This document shows, in pieces, positions 17,768 to 37,258 of a stretch of 64,000 nt of DNA; within the stretch, counting starts at the first letter, position 1; each line of letters opens with the position of its first letter. Origin of the DNA: Leisingera sp. SS27 (lineage in GTDB: Bacteria; Pseudomonadota; Alphaproteobacteria; Rhodobacterales; Rhodobacteraceae). The DNA is taken from assembly GCF_028368855.1 (NCBI RefSeq), contig NZ_JAQNCY010000005.1:1-64000 (forward strand). Direction: 5' to 3'. Made by a program: the position numbers and the translations under genes. A model generated the notes under the pieces. The model was not told where the DNA came from, ran no database searches, and saw nothing but the letters and a program-made list of their open reading frames with translations.

Positions 17768-18064
17768 TCAGAGTCCGGTGGACACGTCGATGGTGTTGCC
17801 TTCTTCCAGGGTGACATAGGCTTTTTTCACGTCTTTACGCTTGCCCATCTGGCCGCGGAAACGCTTGACCTTACCCTTGGTGACGGTGGTGTTGACCGCT
17901 TTCACCTTGACGCCAAAGAGAGCTTCGACAGCTTCCTTGATCATCGGCTTGTTGGAGTCGATTGCCACTTCGAAAACCACTGCGCCGTTCTCGGACGCCA
18001 TGGTGGATTTCTCGGTGATGATCGGCTTGCGGATCACGTCGTAGTGTTCTGCCTTCACGCTCAT
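17768..18064 (-). CDS. rplW: 50S ribosomal protein L23
   Basis: A 98-residue L23 with [20 protein letters not shown] at the N-terminus and [30 protein letters not shown] in the 23S rRNA-binding loop. It sits at the exit tunnel in the 50S subunit. It overlaps rplD by 4 bases. It is the last gene of this fragment of the S10 operon and is followed by a terminator instead of rplB. Confidence 0.98.
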   Translation of the reverse strand: MSVKAEHYDVIRKPIITEKSTMASENGAVVFEVAIDSNKPMIKEAVEALFGVKVKAVNTTVTKGKVKRFRGQMGKRKDVKKAYVTLEEGNTIDVSTGL

Positions 18065-18678
18065 TTCAGACGAGCCTCCAGTGCTTCGACACCCGCCTTG
18101 GTGATCACCAGGGTGTCACGCTTCAGGATGTCATAGACGTTGGCACCGATGGTCGGCAGGATGTCCAGACCTTCGATGTTGCGCGACGCTTGCAGGAAGC
18201 CTTCGTTGACCGCTGCGCCGTCGATGATCAGCGCGCGCTTCCAGCCCAGGTTTTTCACCTGCTTGGCCAGAGCTGCAGTCTTGCCTTCGGAAGCAGCGTC
18301 CTCGATGATGACCAGCTCGCCCGCTTTCGCCTTTGCGGACAGCGCATGGCGCAGGCCCAGCTTGCGGAACTTCTTGGTCAGCTCGTGGCCGTGCGAACGC
18401 GGGGTCGGACCCTTGTAGATACCACCCTTGCGGAAGATCGGCGCGTTACGGTCACCGTGGCGTGCGCCGCCGGTGCCCTTCTGGCGGTAGATCTTCTTGG
18501 TCGAGTAGGAGGTCTCGGAGCGGGTCTTCACCTTGTGGGTGCCGGCCTGCGCGTTGTTGCGCTGCCAGCGGACCACGCGGTGCAGGATGTCCGCACGCGG
18601 CTCCAGGCCGAACAGGTCTTCGGACAGTTCGATGTCGCCCGCTTTGCCGCCGTCCAGTTTGATCACGTCAAGTTTCAT
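18061..18678 (-). CDS. rplD: 50S ribosomal protein L4
   Basis: A 205-residue L4 with the tunnel loop [30 protein letters not shown] and the C-terminal globular part ending [14 protein letters not shown]. It binds 23S rRNA. In enterobacteria L4 represses its own S10 operon; whether that holds here cannot be seen. It overlaps both neighbours by 4 bases. Confidence 0.98.
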   Translation of the reverse strand: MKLDVIKLDGGKAGDIELSEDLFGLEPRADILHRVVRWQRNNAQAGTHKVKTRSETSYSTKKIYRQKGTGGARHGDRNAPIFRKGGIYKGPTPRSHGHELTKKFRKLGLRHALSAKAKAGELVIIEDAASEGKTAALAKQVKNLGWKRALIIDGAAVNEGFLQASRNIEGLDILPTIGANVYDILKRDTLVITKAGVEALEARLK

Positions 18679-19379
18679 GCTTCACCACCTTCCGCGGCAA
18701 CTTCCGCAGTTTTCAGAGCGGCCGGGAAAGGCAGACCCTCGGGGGCTTTCTTCTTCACGGCGTCCTTGACGGTAACCCAGCCGGATTTCGGGCCCGGTAC
18801 GGCACCCTTGATGAAGACCAGGCCGCGCTCGGCGTCGGTTTTCACCACTTCCAGGTTCTGGGTGGTCACGCGGGCTGCGCCCATGTGGCCGGCCATTTTC
18901 TTGCCTTTGAAGACCTTGCCCGGGTCCTGACACTGACCGGTCGAACCGTGCGAACGGTGCGAGATCGACACACCGTGCGAGGCGCGCAGGCCGCCGAAGT
19001 TGTGCCGCTTCATGGCACCGGCGAAACCTTTACCGATCGAGGTGCCGGTCACGTCCACTTTCTGGCCAGCCAGGAAGTGTTCGGCCGAGATTTCGGCGCC
19101 GACTTCGATCAGGCCGTCCGCGGGAACGCGGAATTCGACCAGCTTGCGCTTGGGTTCAACCTTGGCAGCTGCAAACACGCCGCGCATGGCTTGCGAGGTG
19201 CGCTTTGCCTTGGCGGAGCCTGCACCCAGCTGAACAGCGGTGTAGCCGTCTTTTTCCTCAGTGCGCTGAGCAACGACCTGCAGGCCGTCCAGGGACAGAA
19301 CGGTCACAGGGATCTGCTTGCCGTCTTCCATGAACAGGCGGGTCATGCCCACTTTTTTAGCGATAATTCCGGAACGCAT
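18675..19379 (-). CDS. rplC: 50S ribosomal protein L3
   Basis: A 234-residue L3 starting [16 protein letters not shown]. The central extension that reaches the peptidyl-transferase centre ([21 protein letters not shown]) is present, including the glutamine that is often methylated. I chose the ATG at 19379, which has GGAGGG at good distance; an in-frame TTG lies two codons earlier. Confidence 0.98.
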   Translation of the reverse strand: MRSGIIAKKVGMTRLFMEDGKQIPVTVLSLDGLQVVAQRTEEKDGYTAVQLGAGSAKAKRTSQAMRGVFAAAKVEPKRKLVEFRVPADGLIEVGAEISAEHFLAGQKVDVTGTSIGKGFAGAMKRHNFGGLRASHGVSISHRSHGSTGQCQDPGKVFKGKKMAGHMGAARVTTQNLEVVKTDAERGLVFIKGAVPGPKSGWVTVKDAVKKKAPEGLPFPAALKTAEVAAEGGEA

Positions 19380-19397
19380 AATCAATACCCTCCGAAC

Positions 19398-19712
19398 TTA
19401 CGACTGCAGCTTGATTTCGACGTCAACGCCGGCAGCCAGGTCGAGCTTCATCAGCGCGTCCACGGTCTGCGGGGTCGGGTCGACGATGTCGAGAAGGCGC
19501 TTGTGGGTGCGGATCTCGAACTGGTCGCGGGATTTCTTGTCAACGTGGGGGCCACGCAGAACAGTGAATTTCTCGATCTTGTTCGGCATCGGGATCGGGC
19601 CGCGCACTTGCGCGCCGGTCCGCTTGGCAGTGTTGACGATCTCTTGCGTGGACGCATCCAGCACGCGATAGTCAAATGCCTTCAGCCGGATACGGATGTT
19701 TTGGCTTTGCAT
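19398..19712 (-). CDS. rpsJ: 30S ribosomal protein S10
   Basis: A 104-residue S10 ([18 protein letters not shown] at the start, [36 protein letters not shown] in the rRNA-binding loop). It is also NusE, a partner of NusB/NusG in antitermination. It is the first gene of the operon and has its own promoter candidate upstream, because tuf is separated from it by an inserted gene. Confidence 0.98.
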   Translation of the reverse strand: MQSQNIRIRLKAFDYRVLDASTQEIVNTAKRTGAQVRGPIPMPNKIEKFTVLRGPHVDKKSRDQFEIRTHKRLLDIVDPTPQTVDALMKLDLAAGVDVEIKLQS

Positions 19713-19830
19713 CGTACAGCCTTTTATTCAGGCGTTGGGGTTGAGAGGAGGGCCTGCGACCACCGCAACCCCTCATCGAACCCAAAAGGCGGGAATCATC
19801 CCGCCCCAATTCGCATCAGCGAACTCGCGC

Positions 19831-19859
19831 CCTATACGCCCTATGGCCCCATGTGGCAA
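19831..19859 (-). promoter_or_regulatory. Promoter candidate for rpsJ operon
   Basis: On the minus strand TTGCCA (19859-19854), a 17-base spacer and TATAGG (19836-19831) form a sigma-70-like promoter about 120 bases upstream of the rpsJ ATG. Nothing else is recognisable in the remaining 298-base gap. Confidence 0.6.
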
Positions 19860-20010
19860 GGGGTTTCGCCGCGAAACCGTTGCGTTTGAGGCGGACGGTG
19901 CGTTTGGGTTTTGTCAGTAAGTGTTAATCGGAGGTTTCTGAGGGAAGGTTCGAAACCGGGCCTTAGCCGATGGCCGCAGTTCTCAAACCGCCCGCAACAG
20001 GTTTTGCCTT

Positions 20011-21084
20011 TCAATTCCGGTCTGAGAGCTTCCAAAAGACCGCCCGGTGACCAAACTCTCCCGTAGATGACCCTGCGACAACTGACCCATCCGCGCTTAC
20101 ATCACTGGCGGAACTGAACCTTGTGCCGCCACGCTCTGGCAGCCATCCAAGAAACTCCATAGGCTTGTCCTTCGCCTTTACGAATGCAACTTCGCCCCCT
20201 GAACCCTTGACATACCCCACGACGGTCTCGTTCAGCTGGCTGATCGCACGCGCTCCCGTTTTCTTAACTTTGAACGCTGGCAACAACAGATCGGTGCCAC
20301 CCTTGGAGCTCCAGTAAAATGCCTTAGTTTTGCTATTGCTGCCCGCTTCACCCACGATGATTGAGCCATCTGTTGAAGCATCGTGGGCATACCGTAGTTT
20401 TTCGCCTTGTACCGGCGCCAGCAGGACAACCCCCTCTGCATTGGTCCATCGGAAAGCACGGAATCCTACACGTCCAACGATAACCTTGCCGTCACCGCTG
20501 ATACCAAGCGCGGCACTATCGCTGTTGAGTTCTTCGGTCCCGATGAAGGTCAGGCCGTCGTCTGCTGTCCACCGAAAGGCACTACGCCCCCCGATGCCGC
20601 CAACGCTGCCGACTATAACTGTGCCATCTGAACTTACTGCTGTTGCTCCGGTTTGCCTGTCCCCATCGACGTCACCGAGACTTATCATGCCCGTTTCTTT
20701 CGTCCAACGGAACGCACGCCAACCGGCTTCACTGTCACTCTTTCCCACAACAACTGAACCATCAGCACTAATACCCGTAGCTCTGCTTTCGGCACCTCCA
20801 GCCAGGACCCCCAAGCTGATCATTCCCTGCTCTTCAGTCCACAAAAAGGCGCGCTCTCCTTCCGAAGAGTCACTCACTCCTACGACGGTCAAACCATCTT
20901 CGCTTACGGCCTTCGCGAAGCTGCTTTCCCCGCCATCCAGAACTCCCAGATCGCAGATAACGGCTCCCTTGATGCTGCTATCAACTGGGGCACTGCAATC
21001 TGCGGCAGAGGCGTAGGAGCTTGGAACCAGCTGCGCCAGAGAAACTAAAGCAATCGCCCCCAGCTTGGGAAGAACCCTGAACAT
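20011..21084 (-). CDS. Exported HAF-repeat protein (seven repeats, probable beta-propeller)
   Basis: A 357-residue protein with a signal peptide (GAIALVSLAQLVPSSYASA). The rest is seven imperfect repeats of about 45 residues. Each contains a core like ATGISADGSVVVGKS, followed by AFRWT and a closing (I)SLG. This matches the 'extracellular HAF repeat' family. Seven repeats suggest a seven-bladed propeller. Base composition is closer to 50% A/T than its neighbours, so it was probably inserted between tuf and rpsJ, which are usually adjacent. Function is unknown; a surface or periplasmic binding role is likely. Confidence 0.8.
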   Translation of the reverse strand: MFRVLPKLGAIALVSLAQLVPSSYASAADCSAPVDSSIKGAVICDLGVLDGGESSFAKAVSEDGLTVVGVSDSSEGERAFLWTEEQGMISLGVLAGGAESRATGISADGSVVVGKSDSEAGWRAFRWTKETGMISLGDVDGDRQTGATAVSSDGTVIVGSVGGIGGRSAFRWTADDGLTFIGTEELNSDSAALGISGDGKVIVGRVGFRAFRWTNAEGVVLLAPVQGEKLRYAHDASTDGSIIVGEAGSNSKTKAFYWSSKGGTDLLLPAFKVKKTGARAISQLNETVVGYVKGSGGEVAFVKAKDKPMEFLGWLPERGGTRFSSASDVSADGSVVAGSSTGEFGHRAVFWKLSDRN

Positions 21085-21216
21085 TCATAAACCTTTTTGG
21101 AAAAGAAAAGTGCAGGCCGTGCTGCATCCAATTTCGTATTAACAAAGCGAGATGACGTTTTCCACCCAGGGCTGCGTCAAACCTGCATTTTCACGTCAGG
21201 CGGTCTTGAAAACAAA

Positions 21217-21243
21217 AAAGGGGCCTCCCGAGAAAGACCCTTT
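21217..21243 (-). terminator. Imperfect terminator-like hairpin between tuf and HAF gene
   Basis: On the minus strand AAAGGG pairs with CCCTTT around an imperfect inner stem, followed by six T. It is a second potential stop about 140 bases downstream of tuf. It may be a relic of an earlier 3' end. Confidence 0.45.
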
Positions 21244-21329
21244 CTATCAAGTATCAGGAGACCTGACTACTCGATGATCTTCAACGCAGCCTTGATACGA
21301 GCGTCTCGAGATCATCGCTTGCAAACAAA

Positions 21330-21354
21330 AAAGGGCGCCGCAAGGGCGCCCTTT
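21330..21354 (-). terminator. Terminator of the str operon (after tuf copy 1)
   Basis: A perfect 10-base stem (AAAGGGCGCC/GGCGCCCTTT) with a 5-base loop is followed on the minus strand by six T. It is 26 bases after the tuf stop, so the str operon ends here and rpsJ is transcribed separately. Confidence 0.88.
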
Positions 21355-21379
21355 CCGTTCGAACATTCGCTGGCGCGAA

Positions 21380-22555
<1,176 letters not shown>

Positions 22556-22618
22556 GATGGCCTCCTTTTGCTTCGAGGGAGGCCCGCACCACCTGCGAGC
22601 CCCCGTATTTTCTGACGC

Positions 22619-24736
22619 TTACGCGTATTTCGCCTGGATCTCTTCCGAGATGTTCTGCGGCACCGGATCGTAGTGATCGAACTGCATGGTGAACTGGGCG
22701 CGGCCCGAGCTCATCGAACGCAGGGTGTTGATGTAGCCGAACATGTTGGCCAGCGGCACAAAGGCGTCGATGGCGATGGCGTTGCCGCGGTTCTCCTGGC
22801 CGGACACCTGGCCGCGGCGGGAGGTCAGGTCGCCGATGATGCCGCCGGTGTATTCTTCCGGGGTGATCACTTCGACCTTCATGACCGGCTCGAGCAGTTT
22901 CGCGCCAGCTTTGCGCATGCCTTCACGCATGCCCATGCGGGCGGCGATTTCAAAGGCCAGAACGCTGGAGTCCACGTCGTGGAACTTACCGTCGATCAGG
23001 GCAACCTTGAAGTCGATCACCGGGAAGCCTGCCAGCGGACCGGAGTCCATGACCGACTGGATGCCTTTTTCGACACCCGGGATGTATTCCTTCGGAACCG
23101 CACCGCCGACGATACGGGATTCGAAGGAGTAGCCTTCGCCCGGCTCTGTCGGGGAGATGATCAGTTTCACCTCGGCGAACTGGCCCGAACCACCCGACTG
23201 CTTCTTGTGGGTGTAGGAATGCTCGACCTCTTTGGAGATGGTCTCGCGGTAGGCCACCTGCGGCGCACCGATGTTCGCCTCGACCTTGAACTCGCGCTTG
23301 AGACGGTCCACCAGGATGTCCAGGTGAAGTTCGCCCATGCCCTTCATGATGGTCTGACCGGACTCGATGTCGGTCTCGACGCGGAAGGACGGGTCTTCGG
23401 CGGCCAGACGGGCCAGACCCTGGGACATCTTCTCCTGGTCGGCCTTGGTTTTCGGCTCAACCGCGATCTCGATCACCGGATCGGGGAAGGTCATGGTTTC
23501 CAGAACGACGGGATCGTTGACGGCGCAGAGGGTGTCACCGGTGGTGGTGTCCTTCAGGCCTGCCAGCGCGATGATGTCGCCTGCGAAAGCTTCCGTGATT
23601 TCCTCACGGTTGTTCGAGTGCATCATCATCATCCGGCCAACGCGCTCTTTACGGCCTTTGGTCGAGTTCAGCAGGGTGTCACCCTTGTTCATCACGCCGG
23701 AGTAGATCCGGGTGAAGGTCAGGGAGCCGACGAAGGGGTCGTTCATGATTTTGAACGCCAGGCCGGAGAACGCCATGTCATCGTCCGCGCGGCGGGCAAT
23801 GTTACGGACTTCTTCTTCGTCGCCGGGTTTGAAGCCCATGTAGTCGACAACGTCCAGCGGGCTGGGCAAGTAGTCGATCACAGCGTTGAGCAGCGGCTGA
23901 ACGCCTTTGTTCTTGAACGCGGAACCGCCCAGGACCGGAACGAAGGCCAGTTCCAGGGTGCCCTTGCGCAGCAGTTTGCGCAGGGTCGGAACGTCGGGCT
24001 CTTCGCCTTCCAGGTAGGCTTCCATCGCGTCGTCGTCCATTTCGACGGCCGCTTCGATCATCTTGCCGCGCCATTCGTCAGCCATGTCTTTCAGGCTGTC
24101 GCGGATCGGAGCTTTGACCCAGGATGCGCCCAGGTCTTCGCCCTGCCACAGCCATTCTTCCATGTTGACCAGGTCAACCAGGCCTTCCAGCTCGTTCTCG
24201 GCGCCGATCGGCACACCAACCGGAACCGCGCGGGCGCCGGTACGGTCTTCGATCATGTTGACGCAGTTGAAGAAGTCAGCGCCGATCTTGTCCATCTTGT
24301 TGACGAACACCATGCGCGGAACCTTGTAGCGGTCAGCCTGACGCCACACGGTTTCGGTCTGCGGCTCAACACCGGCGTTGGCGTCCAGAACACAGACAGC
24401 ACCGTCGAGAACCGCCAGCGAACGCTCGACTTCGATGGTGAAGTCAACGTGGCCGGGGGTGTCGATGATGTTCAGGCGGTGCTTCGGAGAGTCAGCGGTT
24501 TTGCCGTCTTCGGTGCGTTCCCAGAAGGTGGTGGTCGCAGCCGAAGTGATGGTGATGCCGCGTTCCTGCTCCTGCTCCATCCAGTCCATGGTGGCTGCAC
24601 CGTCGTGCACCTCACCGATGTTGTGGGATTTGCCGGTGTAATACAGGATGCGCTCGGAGCAGGTGGTTTTACCCGCATCGATGTGCGCCATGATACCGAA
24701 GTTACGGTACAGGTTGAGGGGATATTCGCGTGCCAT
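22619..24736 (-). CDS. fusA: Elongation factor G
   Basis: A 705-residue translocase GTPase. It has P-loop AHIDAGKTT, switch [11 protein letters not shown] and NKMDK, then domains II-V ending with [26 protein letters not shown]. The length is normal. GGAGG precedes the ATG. It lies between rpsG and tuf, the usual str operon order. The long plus-strand open frame covering it is an antisense shadow. Confidence 0.98.
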   Translation of the reverse strand: MAREYPLNLYRNFGIMAHIDAGKTTCSERILYYTGKSHNIGEVHDGAATMDWMEQEQERGITITSAATTTFWERTEDGKTADSPKHRLNIIDTPGHVDFTIEVERSLAVLDGAVCVLDANAGVEPQTETVWRQADRYKVPRMVFVNKMDKIGADFFNCVNMIEDRTGARAVPVGVPIGAENELEGLVDLVNMEEWLWQGEDLGASWVKAPIRDSLKDMADEWRGKMIEAAVEMDDDAMEAYLEGEEPDVPTLRKLLRKGTLELAFVPVLGGSAFKNKGVQPLLNAVIDYLPSPLDVVDYMGFKPGDEEEVRNIARRADDDMAFSGLAFKIMNDPFVGSLTFTRIYSGVMNKGDTLLNSTKGRKERVGRMMMMHSNNREEITEAFAGDIIALAGLKDTTTGDTLCAVNDPVVLETMTFPDPVIEIAVEPKTKADQEKMSQGLARLAAEDPSFRVETDIESGQTIMKGMGELHLDILVDRLKREFKVEANIGAPQVAYRETISKEVEHSYTHKKQSGGSGQFAEVKLIISPTEPGEGYSFESRIVGGAVPKEYIPGVEKGIQSVMDSGPLAGFPVIDFKVALIDGKFHDVDSSVLAFEIAARMGMREGMRKAGAKLLEPVMKVEVITPEEYTGGIIGDLTSRRGQVSGQENRGNAIAIDAFVPLANMFGYINTLRSMSSGRAQFTMQFDHYDPVPQNISEEIQAKYA

Positions 24737-24754
24737 AGGTCTATGTCCTCCGGC

Positions 24755-25240
<486 letters not shown>

Positions 25241-25612
25241 TTACTTAGGACGCTTCGCGCCGTACTTCGAGCGGCGCTGCTTACGGTCTTTGACGCCCTG
25301 GGTATCCAGAACACCGCGCAGGATGTGGTAACGGACACCCGGAAGGTCTTTTACACGGCCGCCGCGGATCAGAACCACGGAGTGTTCCTGAAGGTTGTGG
25401 CTTTCACCGGGGATGTAGGAGATCACTTCGAAACCGTTGGTCAGGCGGACCTTCGCAACTTTCCGCATAGCGGAGTTCGGCTTCTTCGGAGTGGTGGTGT
25501 ACACGCGGGTGCAGACGCCGCGCTTTTGCGGGCACTGCTCGAGGTGCTGGGACTTCGAAACTTTACGCTTCGGCTGACGCGGCTTGCGGATCAGCTGCTG
25601 GATCGTTGGCAT
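25241..25612 (-). CDS. rpsL: 30S ribosomal protein S12
   Basis: A 123-residue S12 with [21 protein letters not shown] and [18 protein letters not shown]. The two lysines tied to streptomycin sensitivity (KKPNSA and RVKDLPG) are wild type. It is the first gene of the str operon, with about 220 bases of leader after the promoter candidate. Confidence 0.98.
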   Translation of the reverse strand: MPTIQQLIRKPRQPKRKVSKSQHLEQCPQKRGVCTRVYTTTPKKPNSAMRKVAKVRLTNGFEVISYIPGESHNLQEHSVVLIRGGRVKDLPGVRYHILRGVLDTQGVKDRKQRRSKYGAKRPK

Positions 25613-25837
25613 TCAGGTATTCCCCGTTTAGCAACTTGTCATGCACGCCGGCGCGTGCGGGTGATTTCGCTGCACCTGTGCGTCCACAAGCGCAAAAACC
25701 GCAATCGCTCCCATTCCGAGGTGAGACGACGCGGTGTGTTTACAGAGGATCCGGGTGGTAAAAGTGCCCGGACCTTGAGCCACTGCAATTTTGAATTCGG
25801 CTGACGGAGAATACACTCCGGGTGCCGGATAGGCGCG

Positions 25838-25866
25838 CGTATATGGGGAGTCGCGGGGGTTGTCAA
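25838..25866 (-). promoter_or_regulatory. Promoter candidate for the str operon (rpsL)
   Basis: On the minus strand a perfect TTGACA (25866-25861), a 17-base spacer and TATACG (25843-25838). The spacer begins ACCCCCGC and contains TCCCC, features also found in the rplK promoter candidate at 40388. The rest of the 373-base gap to 25985 is the rpsL leader and the 5' side of the glycosyltransferase gene; nothing else is recognised. Confidence 0.75.
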
Positions 25867-25985
25867 CAGCAGCCGGGCACTGCGGACCCCGGCGGAACAG
25901 GACGGCACCCGCGCCGCTGTTGCCAGCAGGCGCACCACCCGCCATAGTTGCCGGCGCAGGCATTGGCAATACATGGATCTTCAGA

Positions 25986-26813
25986 ATGCAAGTCATCGGG
26001 CTGTGCCGGTTTTCCTATCCGGCGCTTGGCGGGTTTCAGGTCGAGCATGACACCGTCGCAGAGCGGATCGCCTATCTCTACTCCGAGACACGGATGGAGG
26101 AGCGGTTCCGGCTGTTCGAAACTGTCGCCCTGCCCTCCCTGCTGGCGCAGACCGACGCCGATTTCGACCTGATCATCGTGATTGGTGACAGCCTGCCCCG
26201 GCATCACCGCGACCGCCTGAAGGATCTGACCGCGGATATGCCGCAGGTGCGGATCGTGGCTGAGCCGCCGCGCCGCCACCGCGAAGTGATGAAAGAAATA
26301 CTGAACGCCGCCCGCCGCAATCCGGACCAGCCTTGCCTGCAGTTCCGCGCCGATGACGACGATGCGGTCGCGGCTGAGTTTGTCGAGCGTCTGCGGGAGA
26401 CCGCGGCGGACTGCGCCGGGCTGCTGGAAAAGTCACCCACCACGGCAATAGACTTCAACCGGGGCTACATCGCCGAGTTCAGCGCTGATGGGATTTCGGC
26501 CTCGGAACCGGCGGTGCGGTCCTATTTCACGGCGGCGCTGGGAATGTATGCGGCTGGCGGCGTGCGCCAGACGATCATGAATTTCGGCCACCACCGCATC
26601 CACCATCATATGCCGTCGGTCACCATCACCGATGTGCCGATGTGGGTGCGCAGCCACAACACCTACAACGATTCCCGCCAGCGCAATGCAGGGGCTGAGG
26701 CCGTTGCGCCGCTGACCCCGAAACAGGAGCGGGAGTTCGCAACGATGTTCGGCATCAAGGCCGCCCATGTGCGCTCCGTTTTCACACCGCAGCTGAGCGG
26801 GTCCGGCGGCTGA
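25986..26813 (+). CDS. Putative rhamnosyltransferase-family protein
   Basis: A 275-residue protein resembling the 'putative rhamnosyl transferase' family common in Rhodobacteraceae. It has MQVIGLCRFSYPALGGFQ, then ADFDLIIVIGDSLPRHHRDRL and an acidic FRADDDDAVA where a glycosyltransferase would hold its DxD-like metal site. A long upstream extension of the frame lacks coding character, so I chose the ATG at 25986. Its 3' end overlaps the convergent permease gene by 32 bases. Acceptor and donor are unknown. Confidence 0.7.
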   Translation: MQVIGLCRFSYPALGGFQVEHDTVAERIAYLYSETRMEERFRLFETVALPSLLAQTDADFDLIIVIGDSLPRHHRDRLKDLTADMPQVRIVAEPPRRHREVMKEILNAARRNPDQPCLQFRADDDDAVAAEFVERLRETAADCAGLLEKSPTTAIDFNRGYIAEFSADGISASEPAVRSYFTAALGMYAAGGVRQTIMNFGHHRIHHHMPSVTITDVPMWVRSHNTYNDSRQRNAGAEAVAPLTPKQEREFATMFGIKAAHVRSVFTPQLSGSGG

Positions 26814-27666
26814 TCTGCCGTTCTCTGTAGAAGGTGAAGATCCCGGCCCCGGCAACAACCGCCGCACCCGCCAGCGTCAGCAGATCCGGCCATTCGCCAA
26901 AGACCAGCCAGCCCAGCAGCAGCGCCCACAAGAGCCCGCTGTAGCGCAAGGGTGCGATCACCGCGATCTCGCCCACCCGCATGGTCATCACCGAACACAG
27001 GTAGCCGCCGAAAATGAACAGGGCCGCCCCGCCCAGGATCAGCAGCTGCATCCCCGTCACCGGCTGCCACGGCACAGCAGCGGACATGGCAATGCCGAAG
27101 CCCAGCACCGACAGCGACGACGCCAGCGTTACCGTCATCGACGGCACCTCCGGCGGCATCCGCCGGGTGACCAGGTCGCGGGCAGTAATGCAGGCCACCG
27201 AGGCCAGCGCATAAAGCGCGCCCTCGCTGAAGCCCTCCGGCCCGGGCCGCACGATCAGCAGCATGCCGCAAAATCCCGCGGCAATCGCCGCCATCCGCCG
27301 CCAGCCCAGCGGCTCGCGCAGGAACAGCGCCGCGCTCAGCGTGACCGCCAGCGGCAGCACCTGCAGCACCGCGGTGACATTGGCAATCGGCATGCGCATC
27401 AGCGCGGTCAGGAACAGGTAGGTGGCCGACACTTCGCCGGCGCAGCGCAGCGCGATCATGCCCCAGGCGCGCGGCGGCAGCCGGAAGCGCAGCCCGCCCA
27501 TGCGGCGGGCCAGCAGATAGATCAGGAAACTGGCAGCGATACCGCGGATGGTCAGGATCTGCGCCAGCGGCAGCGCGCCGCCGATCAGCTTGACCAGCGC
27601 ATCGTTGAACGTATAGGCCGCCATCGCCCCGATCATCAGCAGCGCGCCTGTCTGATTGGCGGTCAT
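26782..27666 (-). CDS. EamA/DMT-family permease
   Basis: A 294-residue inner-membrane protein with ten predicted membrane segments in two EamA halves. The first starts MIGAMAAYTFNDALVKLIG; the second ends LRYSGLLWALLLGWLVFGEWPDLLTLAGAAVVAGAGIFTFY. Such proteins export small metabolites. I chose the ATG at 27666 because GGAG stands 8 bases before it. The substrate cannot be told. The gene ends inside the 3' end of the convergent glycosyltransferase gene. Confidence 0.87.
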   Translation of the reverse strand: MTANQTGALLMIGAMAAYTFNDALVKLIGGALPLAQILTIRGIAASFLIYLLARRMGGLRFRLPPRAWGMIALRCAGEVSATYLFLTALMRMPIANVTAVLQVLPLAVTLSAALFLREPLGWRRMAAIAAGFCGMLLIVRPGPEGFSEGALYALASVACITARDLVTRRMPPEVPSMTVTLASSLSVLGFGIAMSAAVPWQPVTGMQLLILGGAALFIFGGYLCSVMTMRVGEIAVIAPLRYSGLLWALLLGWLVFGEWPDLLTLAGAAVVAGAGIFTFYRERQISRRTRSAAV

Positions 27667-27867
27667 GTCGGTTTCTCCTCTGACCCCGAAGATCTCTGGC
27701 ATATGAACATCACTTCAACCTTCGCAGCAAGAAACACAACATCCGGCATGTTCCACTGACTTGTCCCTAAGACGGAGAACGGTTTTCCGAACCGCACCGA
27801 AGGGTTGCATGCCGCTTGAAACAAGCCATAATTTCCCGTGTTCCGTTCTTCAAAGGAGCCCTGGGCC

Positions 27868-28446
27868 TTGAAGCTTCATGATGCAATCCGCAGCCGCCCG
27901 GGCCTGTATTTGGGTGATTTGGCTGCGCTGGGAACGGCACGGCTGATCGGACTGGCAGCAGAACTTCTGGCGGCATTGGCAGCAAACCGGGATGACGTCC
28001 CCTGCTTCGCACACCATGCGTTCCTCGACGTGCGGCTGGAGGGGCGCACAGTGGCGGCAGTCCTCGATTTTCACCCGGAAGAGTGCCCCGGCATTTCCTC
28101 CCGCTGCGCCGCATTGCTCGAAAACCAGCACGATGTTTCGCCCGCCATGTTTGCCGGCAAAAAGGAGCCAAAAGCGCTGCTGGCCATGCTGATGGCGCTC
28201 TCTGCAGACCTTCGGGTATCCTATTCTCTAGGCAGCACCGAGGAAGCTGTCATTTCCAACCGCTCACTTGTCTTTCCTGCACAACCCGCTGCCCGGCAAG
28301 GCGCCTGGATCGCTGCGCATTTTCAATTCGTGGAACAAATTGATTCCAGCGGCCTTACACAGGATTATCTTGAAGGCTTCCTGCAAGGTGCAGCAATCAT
28401 GCCGGGACTGCTGGTCCGCGATATCACGGTCATTTCAAGCTTCTGA
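27868..28446 (+). CDS. Degenerate GyrB/ParE ATPase-domain-like protein
   Basis: About 192 residues. The preferred start is a TTG at 27868 behind AAAGGAG (spacing about 9); a GTG at 27838 is possible. By-eye comparison with the GyrB N-terminal domain finds matches in order. LHDAIRSRPGLYLGD corresponds to the RPxMYIGD entry, FLDVRLEGRTVAAVLDFHPEE to the strand before the GRGIP loop, LMALSADLRVSYSLGSTEEAVISN to VNALSxxLxVxxxxxG, and LTQDYLEGFLQGAAIMPGLLVRD to the LAxRLRELAFLNxGxxIxLxD end. The Asn-containing ATP/Mg box and the DGRGIP loop are missing, so it probably does not hydrolyse ATP. No other topoisomerase part is attached. It is convergent with rpoC. Confidence 0.6.
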   Translation: MKLHDAIRSRPGLYLGDLAALGTARLIGLAAELLAALAANRDDVPCFAHHAFLDVRLEGRTVAAVLDFHPEECPGISSRCAALLENQHDVSPAMFAGKKEPKALLAMLMALSADLRVSYSLGSTEEAVISNRSLVFPAQPAARQGAWIAAHFQFVEQIDSSGLTQDYLEGFLQGAAIMPGLLVRDITVISSF

Positions 28447-28526
28447 AGTCGAACCGCTGCAACCGACGCTTTCCCGTGGTCAATTCCGGTTCAGAAAACG
28501 GGATTGAGTTCCGCACGGAAAGAAAA

Positions 28527-28555
28527 AAGCCCCCGCACCGGAGATGCGGGGGCTT
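28527..28555. terminator. Bidirectional terminator between GyrB-like gene and rpoC
   Basis: A perfect 11-base stem (AAGCCCCCGCA/TGCGGGGGCTT) with a 7-base loop. It is T-rich on the plus side (TTTTCTTTTTTT) and has six T on the minus side. It can terminate both the convergent rpoBC operon and the GyrB-like gene. Confidence 0.9.
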
Positions 28556-28578
28556 TTCTTTTTTTCATCTGCCGCAGA

Positions 28579-32820
<4,242 letters not shown>

Positions 32821-32873
32821 TTTGATACCTCAAATCTTGCGGAAGGGGGGAGCGGGAGAAGGGCGCGGGGCCC

Positions 32874-37010
<4,137 letters not shown>

Positions 37011-37192
37011 GTCAGATGTCACCTTTCGAGTTCTCACCGGTCAAGGAAGCCGCCGGGCCCCGGCTCCTTGCCCATACGAGACAGCGCGTTCGGATCAATT
37101 CATGGCCACCGTCCCGAAGGCAGCCTCCCGATCCTTTGAACTCCGCCTAAGAAAACGCCTCTTGGATGAGGCCCTTTCTAAGACAGGTTCGG

Positions 37193-37218
37193 CTGGGCCC
37201 GGAAAAATCCGGACCCAG
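37193..37218 (-). promoter_or_regulatory. Hairpin in the rplL-rpoB spacer (possible attenuator or processing site)
   Basis: An 11-base stem with one G-T wobble (minus strand CTGGGTCCGGA/TCCGGGCCCAG, 4-base loop) lies 41 bases after the rplL stop. A second small hairpin (GCCTC/GAGGC, 37157-37172) followed by TTTT comes later. In E. coli this spacer holds an attenuator and an RNase III site; a similar role here is inference. Confidence 0.45.
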
Positions 37219-37258
37219 CCAAATTTCCGATGCATCAGAAATGCACCAGAGGCAGTGC

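Noticed and set aside
25860-25985. Extended N-terminus of the putative rhamnosyltransferase
   Set aside because: The 42 extra residues are Pro/Ala-rich, overlap the rpsL promoter candidate and do not look like the family; the ATG at 25986 is preferred.
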